Shown here: one piece after another, positions 16,782 through 25,546 of the stretch | How the letters are laid out: each line of letters begins with the position of its first letter | How positions within the stretch are numbered: the first letter of the stretch is position 1 | DNA from: Exiguobacterium sp018617385 | GTDB lineage: Bacteria; Bacillota; Bacilli; Exiguobacteriales; Exiguobacteriaceae | Assembly (NCBI RefSeq): GCF_018617385.1 | Contig: NZ_JACSKA010000002.1 | Location: 186,001-250,000 of the forward strand | Length of the DNA stretch: 64,000 nt | Direction of reading: 5' to 3' | Position numbers and translations under genes: made by a program | The notes under the pieces: generated by a model | The model's input: only the letters and a program-made list of their open reading frames with translations | Database searches by the model: none | What the model was told of the DNA's origin: nothing

Positions 16782-17984
16782 ATGGAATTGTATAACGGAG
16801 ACTTATATTGGCCAACGACCGAATCAGAGGACGTCGTGTTAGAAAGACCTGACAAAAAAGAGCATTACGACGTACTCGTCATCGGAGCCGGTATGTCCGG
16901 AACGTTGACGGCTTATACGTTACAACAAGATGGCGTCGATTTTGCGGTGCTCGATGGGCGAAAAGTCGGTACCGGAAGCACATCAGCAAATACCGGTTTA
17001 ATTCAATATTCAAATGACATCATGTTACATGAACTCGCAGAAAAAATTGGAGAAGCGGCAGCGGTACGCTTCTATCAATTATGTCTCGACGCGGTCGAAT
17101 CGCTCGATCAGGTGGCGAAAGATGTCGATGCATCCGATATATATATTCGACGGGACAGCCTTTGTTTTGCGAGTGAAGAGGACGATGTTGCCAAATTGCA
17201 ACGTGAGTATGAGATGCTAGCCAAACACGGTTTTGATGTGGAGTGGTTGGATCGTGAAGCACTACGCGAACGCTTCCCATTTGAAAAACCGGCGGCCCTC
17301 ATCACAAAGGGTGATGCCGAGGTCAATCCGCTCACGCTCAGTCGTCAAATCATCCGCCATTTATCGAAACAACATGTCCCGATTTTTGAAGAGACGTCGG
17401 TGGATGAGGTCGTATCTGATGGTGATGGATGGATCGTGTTCACCTCGAACGGGACATTTAAAGCGAATAAAGTCATCTTTGCGACAGGTTATGGGCCAGC
17501 TCCCCTACTCGACTCCCATCGGATCGATTTGAATCGGTCATACGCCATCGCAACGAATCCAATCGCCGAATTCAGCGAATGGGAGGGACGCGCGCTCATT
17601 TGGGAGACGAAACGACCATATCTCTATTTGCGCACGACTCCGGACGGGCGAATTATCGCGGGTGGGCTTGACGAAGACAAGGCCGAAACGCCGCACGATG
17701 AGGCGCTCATGAACGATCGGGCGGAACGAGTGAAAGAAAAAATCGCCGAGCTCTTCCCGATGTATGACCTAGAAGTCGATTATGCTTGGGTCGCCTTGTT
17801 TGGAGAGTCAGTGGACCAACTCCCGTTCATCGGGGAGCACCCGAATCGACCAAACTTGTTTTACTTGCTCGGATATGGGGGAAATGGGACCGTGTATAGC
17901 ATGCTTGGCTCTCGTATTTTGAGTGCTCTCGTTCGTGGTCAGTCGCATCCCGATGCGGACCTCGTTCGTTTAGATCGAACGTAA
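16782..17984 (+). CDS. FAD-dependent oxidoreductase (DAO family)
   Basis: 400 residues from the ATG at 16782, which stands 9 bases after GGAGG; the ATG at 16773 touches that site and is unlikely. The FAD-binding Rossmann motif 'VLVIGAGMSGTLTAYTL' lies near residue 32 and 'TGSTSANTGLIQYS' is the usual DAO second motif; the C-terminus has 'YAWVALFGESVDQLPFIGEHP' and 'YLLGYGGNGTVYSML', as in glycine/sarcosine or gamma-glutamylputrescine oxidase relatives. It oxidises an amine or amino acid, substrate unknown. No Rieske extension. Confidence 0.85.
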   Translation: MELYNGDLYWPTTESEDVVLERPDKKEHYDVLVIGAGMSGTLTAYTLQQDGVDFAVLDGRKVGTGSTSANTGLIQYSNDIMLHELAEKIGEAAAVRFYQLCLDAVESLDQVAKDVDASDIYIRRDSLCFASEEDDVAKLQREYEMLAKHGFDVEWLDREALRERFPFEKPAALITKGDAEVNPLTLSRQIIRHLSKQHVPIFEETSVDEVVSDGDGWIVFTSNGTFKANKVIFATGYGPAPLLDSHRIDLNRSYAIATNPIAEFSEWEGRALIWETKRPYLYLRTTPDGRIIAGGLDEDKAETPHDEALMNDRAERVKEKIAELFPMYDLEVDYAWVALFGESVDQLPFIGEHPNRPNLFYLLGYGGNGTVYSMLGSRILSALVRGQSHPDADLVRLDRT

Positions 17985-18004
17985 TCCCCGACATTTTGGG
18001 GATT
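17983..18004 (+). terminator. Weak hairpin after the FAD oxidoreductase
   Basis: AATCCCC/GGGGATT with an 8-base loop; the tail is only GTT, so termination is probably partial and the next gene may be co-transcribed. Confidence 0.45.
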
Positions 18005-18032
18005 GTTACATCATTGAAGGAGTGTTTTTGGA

Positions 18033-18686
18033 TTGAAGAAAAAAAGAAAATCAAACCGGGTGTACCGACTACGTCGTCTTGCCGTATTCCTCGTCCCTCT
18101 CGGTTGCGCCTTCTGGTTTTGGCCGCAGGAATCCGTCCCCACGACGCAGTTAAAGGCTGAACAAGCATCCATTTCCGAGGAAATATATACGATTGAAGAA
18201 CGTACACCAATCGAACAAGACGGTGTCATTCGATATGAATACGACATCGTCGTACACGGGAACCCGAGTACGGATGAGCTTCAATCCGTCAGCCATGATG
18301 TCATCGATGACGTAAAACAGTCAGATCAGTTCCAGGCCGCCTTGTTACGATTTTATGATGATGCTGCCTATATCGGGACGGAACCGCCACTCGGTGAAGC
18401 CGTATTCGCTCCGGAAGGCGACTATGGACTCGCAGACTGGGTGAAACCCGGTCAAACAGACGACATGATGTTCGGTTGGCAACTTCGAGAAAAAGAATGG
18501 ACGACCAAATTGACCGATACAGAAGTTCAAATTTGGAGGTCATGGCAAGATCAATATACGAAACAAAATCCTGACGACCCCGATGCGAAAGCGAAAGTGA
18601 CACGCATCATTGCCACAAAATACGAACTCGATCCTAAAGTGGTGCAACAAATCGTATTGAAACAACATGTATGGGCCGCATTATAA
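18033..18686 (+). CDS. Membrane-anchored extracytoplasmic protein, unknown
   Basis: 217 residues from a TTG with AAGGAG about 11 bases upstream. Thirteen basic-rich residues (KKKRK...RLRR) precede one hydrophobic stretch (residues ~16-30), so a single N-terminal anchor with the rest outside the cell is likely. 'PLGC' inside the stretch is a poor lipobox. The outer part is acidic, Asp/Gln/Trp-rich, ending in a helical segment. No family recognised. The gene stands 48 bases after the oxidoreductase. Confidence 0.6.
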   Translation: MKKKRKSNRVYRLRRLAVFLVPLGCAFWFWPQESVPTTQLKAEQASISEEIYTIEERTPIEQDGVIRYEYDIVVHGNPSTDELQSVSHDVIDDVKQSDQFQAALLRFYDDAAYIGTEPPLGEAVFAPEGDYGLADWVKPGQTDDMMFGWQLREKEWTTKLTDTEVQIWRSWQDQYTKQNPDDPDAKAKVTRIIATKYELDPKVVQQIVLKQHVWAAL

Positions 18687-18697
18687 ATATTTGTGTG

Positions 18698-18732
18698 AAA
18701 TCTCTCTTTTTTGAAAAAGAGGGATTTTTTTA
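18698..18732 (+). terminator. Terminator after the membrane-anchored protein gene
   Basis: AATCTCTCTTTTT pairs with AAAAAGAGGGATT, followed by a T-run. Confidence 0.8.
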
Positions 18733-18809
18733 TTGGCGTTAGGGAACACCGATACAGTAGGTCAAAAGGTGACTTACGACGGTCAGTCATACTTAAGGGA
18801 GGCAATCAC

Positions 18810-20819
18810 ATGGGGAACAAGAAAGAAGAGCAGTTAAAACAACATACGATTGATAACGAACAACAAGCTGGCTTGACGACAAATCAAGGTCTGAAGATGG
18901 CGGAAGACGAATTCTCGCTGAAAGCAGGACGTCGTGGTCCGACATTGATCGAGGATTTCCATTTCCGCGAAAAGATGACCCATTTCGACCATGAACGGAT
19001 TCCGGAGCGGATCGTCCATGCTCGCGGCGTAGGAGCACATGGAGAGTTCCAGGTGTATGAACCGCTCGCTGAATTCACAAAAGCGAACTTTTTGAACGAC
19101 CCTTCGAAGACGACACCCGTATTCGTCCGTTTCTCGACCGTCCAAGGCTCACGTGGATCCGCGGATACGGTCCGTGACGTCCGTGGTTTTGCGACGAAGT
19201 TCTACACAGACGAAGGAAATTACGATTTAGTCGGAAACAACATTCCGGTCTTCTTTATCCAAGATGCCATCAAGTTCCCAGACCTCGTCCACGCTGTGAA
19301 GCCTGAACCACATACGGAAGTGCCGCAAGGGGGAAGCGCGCACGATACGTTTTGGGATTTCGTCGGACAAAACCATGAGACCGCTCATATGGTCATGTGG
19401 GCGATGAGTGACCGGGGGATTCCACGTAGTCTACGCATGATGGAAGGGTTCGGGGTGCATACATTCCGTCTTGTAAATGCGGAAGGAAAAGCCCATTTCG
19501 TCAAGTTTCATTGGAAACCAAAGCTCGGGGTTCATTCACAAGTATGGGACGAAGCCCAAAAAGCAATCGGGAAAAACGCTGACTTCCACCGGGTCGACTT
19601 GTATGAAGCAATCAATAAAGGTGACTATCCGGAATGGGAGCTCGGTCTACAGCTGATCCCGGAAGAAGACGAGTTCAACTATGACTTCGACATCTTAGAC
19701 CCAATCAAACTGTGGCCGGAAGAAGAGATTCCAGTGAAACTCGTCGGGAAGATGACACTTAATCGAAACGTCGACAACTTCTTCGCGGAAACCGAACAAG
19801 TCGCCTTCCACCCGGGTCATCTCGTTCCAGGAATCGACTTCTCGAACGATCCGCTCTTACAAGGTCGTCTGTTCTCGTATACGGACACCCAACTATCGCG
19901 TCTCGGTGGACCAAACTTCCACCAGATCCCAATCAACAAGCCCGTTTGTCCGTTCCACAACAACCAGCGGGACGGGATGCATCAGATGGCCGTCCATAAA
20001 GGTCAGACGAGCTATCACAAAAACGCGCTCAATAACAATCAGCCTGAACCCGTACCAGCCGACCAAGGTGGATTTGAGCACTATCAAGAGAAAGTCGATG
20101 GACATAAGATTCGGGGACGTAGTGACAGCTTCCTTGACTTCTACTCACAGGCGAAGCTCTTCTACAACAGCATGACCGATGTCGAAAAACAACACATCCA
20201 AGATGCCTGCAGTTTTGAGCTCGGAAAATGTGAGTCGGACATGGTGAAAGAGAACGCCGTCGATTTATTGAACCGCATCGATCGTCATCTCGCTGAAGTC
20301 GTCGCCGACAACTTAGGAGTACATGTGCCCGAAGAGAATAATGAGGTCCAGTCAGATAAGACGTCCCCTGCTCTCTCGATGGCGAACACGATCAAAAAGC
20401 CAGATACGAAGAGCGTCGCCCTTCTCCTTGCCGGTGACGTGGATGCGAATCAGGTGAAACAGTGGGTGCAGACGCTCGCCGATCACAACGTCAACTACAG
20501 CCTCGTCGGCAAGAAAGCGTATATGCTTGGTGACCTGAAGGTGAAGGAGACGTACGATACGGTCGACTCGAGCCTTTTCGATGCCGCCTTCTTAGTGAGT
20601 GCCGCGACGACTGTCGAGGATGATGTGCTCGAATTTATCGAGAACACGTACAAGCACTATAAGCCGCTCGCCCTACACGTACACCATAAAGAGGCACTCG
20701 CCACATGTCGCGTGAAGCAAGACCAGCCTGGTGTCTTCACGTTTGACGAGCATAACCTCGATGGATTCAATGCGTTCATCGATGGGATTGCGACTGCCCG
20801 ATTCTGGGACCGTGCCTAA
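18810..20819 (+). CDS. katE: Large-subunit (clade 2, HPII-type) heme catalase
   Basis: 669 residues from the ATG at 18810 (AAGGGAGG before it; upstream in-frame codons run through the previous terminator). Catalytic His70 in 'RIVHARG', Asn143 in 'VGNNIPVFF' and the proximal heme ligand Tyr357 in 'RLFSYTDTQLSRLG' are present. Beyond ~505 a C-terminal flavodoxin/GATase-like domain ('SVALLLAGDVDANQV') marks the large-subunit clade. It dismutates hydrogen peroxide in the cytosol. Single-gene unit with its own terminator. I see no PerR box or convincing sigma-B promoter directly upstream. Confidence 0.93.
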   Translation: MGNKKEEQLKQHTIDNEQQAGLTTNQGLKMAEDEFSLKAGRRGPTLIEDFHFREKMTHFDHERIPERIVHARGVGAHGEFQVYEPLAEFTKANFLNDPSKTTPVFVRFSTVQGSRGSADTVRDVRGFATKFYTDEGNYDLVGNNIPVFFIQDAIKFPDLVHAVKPEPHTEVPQGGSAHDTFWDFVGQNHETAHMVMWAMSDRGIPRSLRMMEGFGVHTFRLVNAEGKAHFVKFHWKPKLGVHSQVWDEAQKAIGKNADFHRVDLYEAINKGDYPEWELGLQLIPEEDEFNYDFDILDPIKLWPEEEIPVKLVGKMTLNRNVDNFFAETEQVAFHPGHLVPGIDFSNDPLLQGRLFSYTDTQLSRLGGPNFHQIPINKPVCPFHNNQRDGMHQMAVHKGQTSYHKNALNNNQPEPVPADQGGFEHYQEKVDGHKIRGRSDSFLDFYSQAKLFYNSMTDVEKQHIQDACSFELGKCESDMVKENAVDLLNRIDRHLAEVVADNLGVHVPEENNEVQSDKTSPALSMANTIKKPDTKSVALLLAGDVDANQVKQWVQTLADHNVNYSLVGKKAYMLGDLKVKETYDTVDSSLFDAAFLVSAATTVEDDVLEFIENTYKHYKPLALHVHHKEALATCRVKQDQPGVFTFDEHNLDGFNAFIDGIATARFWDRA

Positions 20820-20831
20820 CGACGTTACTTG

Positions 20832-20861
20832 ACTCGACTCGATTCCCGAGTCGAGTTTTTT
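20832..20861 (+). terminator. Terminator of katE
   Basis: ACTCGACTC/GAGTCGAGT stem, 7-base loop, T-run. Confidence 0.9.
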
Positions 20862-20874
20862 CATGTCTGTCATT

Positions 20875-20888
20875 CACTGCATGCAGTG
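20875..20888. repeat. Perfect 14-bp palindrome CACTGCATGCAGTG
   Basis: Lies 9 bases upstream of the -35 box of the MFS transporter promoter; possible operator. Confidence 0.4.
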
Positions 20889-20896
20889 CATCATCT

Positions 20897-20925
20897 CGGA
20901 CAATCCTAATTTGATTTGGTATACT
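20897..20925 (+). promoter_or_regulatory. Sigma-A-type promoter of the MFS gene
   Basis: CGGACA, 17-base spacer, TATACT; the leader to the ATG is about 47 bases. Confidence 0.5.
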
Positions 20926-20978
20926 CTTTTAGTTATGTTTATTAACTATTCGAATTTGAAGAAAAGGAGGCGTCACGT

Positions 20979-22166
20979 ATGATGCAACAACCTATTCAAA
21001 AACTTTGGACGAGAGACTTTTTAATCATCTCGCTCATCAACTTCTTCCTGACGCTCATCTTTTTCTTATTGATGGTCACCATCGGGGTGCATGCCGTCGA
21101 GTCGTACGGGGCGACCACGAGTCAAGCAGGACTCGTCACCGGCATCTTCATCATCGGGACGCTGACCGGGCGCTTGTTCATCGGTCGACTGATCGATTCG
21201 ATCGGTCGGAAGAAGACGCTTTATATCGGGCTCGTCTTTTTCACCGCCACAATTTTATTGTACTTCGTCCATTGGGGTGTCGGTTTCTTGTTACTGACAC
21301 GGTTCGTACACGGGCTCGGGATGGGATTGTCGAGTACGGCAACTGGAACCATCGTCGCGCAAGTCATTCCCGCGACTCGAAAAGGTGAAGGGATCGGTTA
21401 CTACAGCATGAGTTCTACTCTGGCGACAGCCATCGGGCCTTTCGTCGGATTACTCCTCAGCCAACACACGAGCTTCACCGTCATCTTCGGCCTTTGCTTT
21501 GTGATCGGGGTCATCAGTTTGGCGAGTACGTTCTTTGTGAACGTGCCGGAAGTCGACGCACCGGAAGTCGTGCGTGGATTCTCTTTAAAATCGTTCGTCG
21601 AACCAAAAGCGCTCCCGATTGCCTTGATTATCGGGATGGCCGCACTAAGCTACTCGAGTGTCTTGTCCTACATCAACTTCTACGCGAGTGAACTCGACTT
21701 AATTGAGGCAGCGAGTATCTTCTTCCTCGTCTATTCGGTCGCCGTTCTGTTATCACGACCAATCACAGGAAAATTGATGGACGCGCGCGGAGCGAACGTC
21801 GTCATGTATCCGGCAATCGCCATCTTCGCGATCGGTCTGCTCGTGCTCAGCCAGGCGAATAGCGGTTGGATGCTTCTACTTGCCGGTGCGTTAATCGGAT
21901 TAGGCTTCGGGAATATCCAATCCGGCACCCAGGCAATCGCCGTCAAGGCTTCTCCACCTCACCGAATGGGGATGGCGACATCGACCTTCTTCATCGCACT
22001 TGATGCCGGTCTAGGGTTCGGTCCCTATTTCATCGGGTTGTTGATTCCGTTGACAGGCTTCTCGACCCTTTATTTGATTCTTTCAGGCGTCGTTCTCTTT
22101 ACCATTTTCTTGTATTACGTCATGAACGGACGAAACGAACAAAAACAATTGAACGAAGCGGCTTGA
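20979..22166 (+). CDS. MFS-family transporter, 12 membrane segments
   Basis: 395 residues, twelve predicted membrane helices in two halves. The MFS motif A between segments 2 and 3 reads 'GRLIDSIGRKK', and a weaker copy 'GKLMDARGAN' lies in the second half. Proton-driven export or uptake of a small molecule; the drug:H+ antiporter group is likely, the substrate is unknown. AAAGGAGG is 8 bases before the ATG. A promoter and a perfect palindrome sit upstream, so it is probably regulated by a dedicated repressor not seen nearby. Confidence 0.85.
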   Translation: MMQQPIQKLWTRDFLIISLINFFLTLIFFLLMVTIGVHAVESYGATTSQAGLVTGIFIIGTLTGRLFIGRLIDSIGRKKTLYIGLVFFTATILLYFVHWGVGFLLLTRFVHGLGMGLSSTATGTIVAQVIPATRKGEGIGYYSMSSTLATAIGPFVGLLLSQHTSFTVIFGLCFVIGVISLASTFFVNVPEVDAPEVVRGFSLKSFVEPKALPIALIIGMAALSYSSVLSYINFYASELDLIEAASIFFLVYSVAVLLSRPITGKLMDARGANVVMYPAIAIFAIGLLVLSQANSGWMLLLAGALIGLGFGNIQSGTQAIAVKASPPHRMGMATSTFFIALDAGLGFGPYFIGLLIPLTGFSTLYLILSGVVLFTIFLYYVMNGRNEQKQLNEAA

Positions 22167-22195
22167 CGGGATGTACGTACATCCCGTCTTTTTTT
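22165..22195 (+). terminator. Terminator of the MFS gene
   Basis: A fully palindromic stem GACGGGATGTAC/GTACATCCCGTC followed by seven T; it begins on the stop codon. Confidence 0.92.
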
Positions 22196-22278
22196 GAAAG
22201 TTCACACATTTGGTCGAATGATGCGGTAAGATAAAAATGACGTGTAAAAAATAGAATGTACGAAATGAGGGAGACGAG

Positions 22279-24339
22279 ATGAAAGCTGACCAAACACTTC
22301 AATCCAACGCATCGATTTTACTACGGACGTTCGATAAAATTTCAGACTATGTTTTCTTTATGGAAGTCGATGGTTCAGCATATCGCTACGTCTTCGTAAA
22401 CGAGCCTGGGAAACGAGCCATCAATTGGTCGGATGCGGATGTCGGGAAGACCATCGACGAATTGGTCCCGACCGAGACCGCTACACTTATTACACAGTAT
22501 TACGATGAAGCAATTCGTACCAAAAAGAGTGTGGTCTATGAAGATTACCGTCTGGCCGACTCCTTTTATACGGATACGGTCGAGGCGGACGATGTATTGA
22601 CGCTACCCCTTCATTATTTCGAGTCAGAAGTGACGCCGATTTTTAATGATGAGGGAATCTGTACCCATATCGTTTCCGTCGTTCGTGAAGTGACGGAACG
22701 GAAACGTCGCGAACTCGAATTGTCGATTTTGAAAGATCATCACGAGTCGCTACGACGGTATTCTCCTCATGGCATCTTTGTACTTGACCACCAGCTGAAC
22801 ATCAAATCCATCAACCCGGCCGTCACGGTTATCACGGGGCATACGGAACAAGATATGCTTCACCAGCCGTTCCTGCACTGGCTTCCCGAGAGTGAGCGGT
22901 CTCGGGTCAGGAAAGGGTTACAATTCACGCTGTCTGGGATTCCACACAAGTATTCCATTTACGCTGAACATCAATCCGGTGAACGACTCGATTTAACCGT
23001 CCTCAACATTCCAATCGAGGTCGGCGGTAACATCACCGGCCTGTTTGCGATCATCATCGATTTGACGCCAGAGAAGAACGCTGAGCGTGCCACGGTCGAA
23101 AGCGAACGTCGTTATCGTCAATTGATTGAGACGATTCCGGAGGGCATCATCGTGCATCAGGAAGGACAGATTTTATATGCGAACGCGATGGCACTCGCCA
23201 CAATCGGGGAAACCTATCTTGAGAGTGAATCGATTTTTTCATTCATCGCAGAAGAGTATCATCAGTCCACCCGTCAACGACTCGCCTCACTCGAACTCGG
23301 AGGTCCCGTCCAAGATACGGAAATGGTCATCGTGACACCGAGTGGAGACAAGCTCCAAATGGATATCAGTAGCCTTCTCATCGATTATGAAGGCGAGACG
23401 GCCGTCCTTACGATTTTGCGTGATGTCACGGAAAAACGTGAAATGGAACAAGCGTTAAGACAAAGTGAGTTACAATATCGATTGATCACAGAAAACATGA
23501 GCGACCTCGTCTGCATACTAGAGGGGGATGGTACCGTTCGCTATGCGTCCCCTTCTCACCGTACCGTGCTCGGCTTCGCGGCCGGGTATTACGAAGGGAA
23601 GAATACGCTCGACTATATCCATCCGGACGACATCCACATCGTCAGAGGACAGTTGAAAGAAATGAAGGAACAAGACGTGTCCTTGACCCTCGAGTTCCGT
23701 CATTTTCATGCTGATCAGCGCTGGATTTGGCTCGAAACGAAAATTCAGGCCATCTATGATGAGTCCGGACATCTCCTTCACTACTTGACGGTCAGCCGAG
23801 AAATCATGCAGCGAAAGGCGCTCGAGAAACAGCTGAAACATTTGGCGTATCATGACACGCTGACCGATTTACCGAACCGTCGTTTCTTCCTCGCCTACCT
23901 CGAGGAAGCGATCGATCGAACCGAATTCGAGCAAGGTGAATTGGCCGTCCTCGCCCTTGACGTCGACCGGTTCAAACAAATCAACGATACGTTCGGTCAT
24001 GATGTGGGCGATGAGCTCTTGCGACAACTCGCTCGTCGATTGACCTCCGTGCTTCGCAAACAAGATATGATTGCGAGACTTGGTGGTGACGAGTTTGCCG
24101 TCCTCATTCGCTTCACCGATTCAACAGCCTTGCACCGCGTTGCAGAGAAAATCATTCAAGCACTTCAGCGTCCATGGGAAATCGACCAACATACGTTCAT
24201 CACGACTTCAAGTGTCGGGGGTGCGCGATATGTGAAAGGACTATCGACCAAGCAGTTACTAAAACGTGCCGACCTCGCTCTCTATGAAGCCAAAGCAGGC
24301 GGACGAAATCAATATGCACTCGCAAAGGACCACCGATAA
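22279..24339 (+). CDS. Multi-PAS diguanylate cyclase
   Basis: 686 residues, no membrane segment, so cytosolic. Four PAS-type units in the first ~510 residues (near 15-145, 150-265, 275-385 and 395-510), then a GGDEF domain from ~520. The active motif GGDEF is intact at 602-606 and the inhibitory I-site RKQD lies exactly five residues before it, so the enzyme should make cyclic-di-GMP from GTP and be feedback inhibited. The PAS units likely sense a small ligand or redox signal. 'GMP reductase' follows and an EAL phosphodiesterase gene lies 3 kb away on the other strand. Confidence 0.9.
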   Translation: MKADQTLQSNASILLRTFDKISDYVFFMEVDGSAYRYVFVNEPGKRAINWSDADVGKTIDELVPTETATLITQYYDEAIRTKKSVVYEDYRLADSFYTDTVEADDVLTLPLHYFESEVTPIFNDEGICTHIVSVVREVTERKRRELELSILKDHHESLRRYSPHGIFVLDHQLNIKSINPAVTVITGHTEQDMLHQPFLHWLPESERSRVRKGLQFTLSGIPHKYSIYAEHQSGERLDLTVLNIPIEVGGNITGLFAIIIDLTPEKNAERATVESERRYRQLIETIPEGIIVHQEGQILYANAMALATIGETYLESESIFSFIAEEYHQSTRQRLASLELGGPVQDTEMVIVTPSGDKLQMDISSLLIDYEGETAVLTILRDVTEKREMEQALRQSELQYRLITENMSDLVCILEGDGTVRYASPSHRTVLGFAAGYYEGKNTLDYIHPDDIHIVRGQLKEMKEQDVSLTLEFRHFHADQRWIWLETKIQAIYDESGHLLHYLTVSREIMQRKALEKQLKHLAYHDTLTDLPNRRFFLAYLEEAIDRTEFEQGELAVLALDVDRFKQINDTFGHDVGDELLRQLARRLTSVLRKQDMIARLGGDEFAVLIRFTDSTALHRVAEKIIQALQRPWEIDQHTFITTSSVGGARYVKGLSTKQLLKRADLALYEAKAGGRNQYALAKDHR

Positions 24340-24352
24340 GTGGTCCTTTTTT
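24324..24352 (+). terminator. Terminator of the diguanylate cyclase gene, stop codon in loop
   Basis: AAAGGACCAC pairs with GTGGTCCTTT; TAA at 24337-24339 lies in the loop. The T-run merges with a parS-like palindrome. Confidence 0.88.
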
Positions 24353-24363
24353 CACGTGAAACA
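24348..24363. other. parS-like centromere site (ParB/Spo0J binding)
   Basis: TTTTTCACGTGAAACA agrees with the Firmicutes parS consensus TGTTTCACGTGAAACA at 15 of 16 positions, the exception being position 2. parS sites nucleate ParB and cluster around the replication origin. Seen in sequence; binding inferred. Confidence 0.75.
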
Positions 24364-24378
24364 TCGGAAATAACTCCT

Positions 24379-24391
24379 AAATCCGAACATT
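24379..24391 (+). promoter_or_regulatory. PurR box 1 upstream of guaC
   Basis: AAATCCGAACATT matches the PurBox pattern AWWWCCGAACWWT at every position. Confidence 0.6.
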
Positions 24392-24512
24392 AAACATAAA
24401 TAAATTAAATTTTATTCATTTTTAGCTCATTTTGATTAAGTTATCCTTTGACTTTAGACTCTATTCACGTTATATTACCGAATGGGCGAAGTTTTTTATT
24501 GTTCAATACGTT

Positions 24513-24525
24513 AATGTTCGTGAAT
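24513..24525 (-). promoter_or_regulatory. PurR box 2 (inverted) upstream of guaC
   Basis: On the minus strand ATTCACGAACATT, 11 of 13 positions of the PurBox pattern, just before the guaC ribosome site. The distance to box 1 (about 120 bases) is much larger than the usual ~17. Confidence 0.4.
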
Positions 24526-24538
24526 AGGGGTGCGATAT

Positions 24539-25522
24539 ATGGATAAAGTATTTGATTATGAAGATATTCAATTAATTCCTGCAAAATGTATTGTCGACAG
24601 TCGTTCGGAATGTGATCCGACCGTCGAGCTCGGGGGCTTCACATTCCGTTTACCGGTCGTTCCGGCTAACATGCAGACGATTATCGATGAAAAGGTCGCA
24701 TTGATGCTGGCCAAGAACGGGTATTTTTACATCATGCATCGCTTCAATCCAGAGACGCGCCTGGCGTTTATCCAAGACATGCATGAGCGTGGTTTGTACG
24801 CGTCCATCAGTGTCGGCGTAAAAGATGAAGAGTATGGGTTTATCGAAATGCTCAAATCGACCGGTCATACGCCAGAATTTATTACAATCGATATCGCTCA
24901 CGGTCATTCGAATGCGGTCATTCGCATGATCCAGCATATCAAACACCATCTTCCTGGATCATTCGTCATCGCGGGGAACGTCGGGACACCAGAGGCCGTT
25001 CGCGAATTAGAGCATGCCGGAGCGGATGCGACGAAGGTTGGAATCGGTCCTGGTAAAGTGTGTATCACGAAAATCAAAACAGGTTTTGGTACCGGGGGCT
25101 GGCAATTGGCTGCACTTCGCTGGTGTGCCAAAGCAGCGACGAAACCGATTATCGCGGATGGGGGCATCCGTACACACGGGGACATCGCCAAATCGATTCG
25201 CTTCGGCGCTTCGATGGTCATGATCGGTTCATTGTTCGCCGGACACGATGAATCACCGGGGGAAACGTTCGAGCAAGACGGGAAACAACTGAAAGAGTAT
25301 TTCGGTTCAGCTTCTGAGTTCCAAAAAGGAGAGCGAAAGAACGTCGAGGGGAAAAAGATGTTTGTCGAACACAAAGGGGCATTGCAAGATACATTGACCG
25401 AGATGGAGCAAGACCTCCAATCGGCGATTTCTTACGCGGGTGGTGACAGTCTCGAGGCATTGCGCACCGTAGACTACGTCATGGTAAAAAACTCAATCTT
25501 CAATGGGGATAAAGTGTATTAA
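24539..25522 (+). CDS. guaC: GMP reductase
   Basis: 327 residues from the ATG at 24539 with AGGGGTG 6 bases before it; length matches Bacillus GuaC. IMPDH/GMPR barrel with no CBS insert: 'VVPANMQTIID', 'VIAGNVGTPEAVREL', the catalytic Cys loop 'GIGPGKVCITKIKTGFG', 'PIIADGGIRTHGDIAKSI' and the flap region 'GSASEFQKGERKNVEGKK'. It converts GMP to IMP with NADPH, linking guanine salvage back to adenine synthesis. Pur boxes upstream suggest PurR control. Confidence 0.95.
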   Translation: MDKVFDYEDIQLIPAKCIVDSRSECDPTVELGGFTFRLPVVPANMQTIIDEKVALMLAKNGYFYIMHRFNPETRLAFIQDMHERGLYASISVGVKDEEYGFIEMLKSTGHTPEFITIDIAHGHSNAVIRMIQHIKHHLPGSFVIAGNVGTPEAVRELEHAGADATKVGIGPGKVCITKIKTGFGTGGWQLAALRWCAKAATKPIIADGGIRTHGDIAKSIRFGASMVMIGSLFAGHDESPGETFEQDGKQLKEYFGSASEFQKGERKNVEGKKMFVEHKGALQDTLTEMEQDLQSAISYAGGDSLEALRTVDYVMVKNSIFNGDKVY

Positions 25523-25546
25523 AAAGGCGACCTCGTGTCGCCTTTT
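25522..25546. terminator. Bidirectional terminator between guaC and the acetyltransferase
   Basis: AAAAGGCGAC/GTCGCCTTTT with a 5-base loop; touches the stop codons of both convergent genes. Confidence 0.85.

Noticed and set aside
18711..18809. N-terminal extension of the catalase
   Set aside because: It would begin inside the previous terminator and has no ribosome site; the ATG at 18810 has AAGGGAGG and the expected catalase start.
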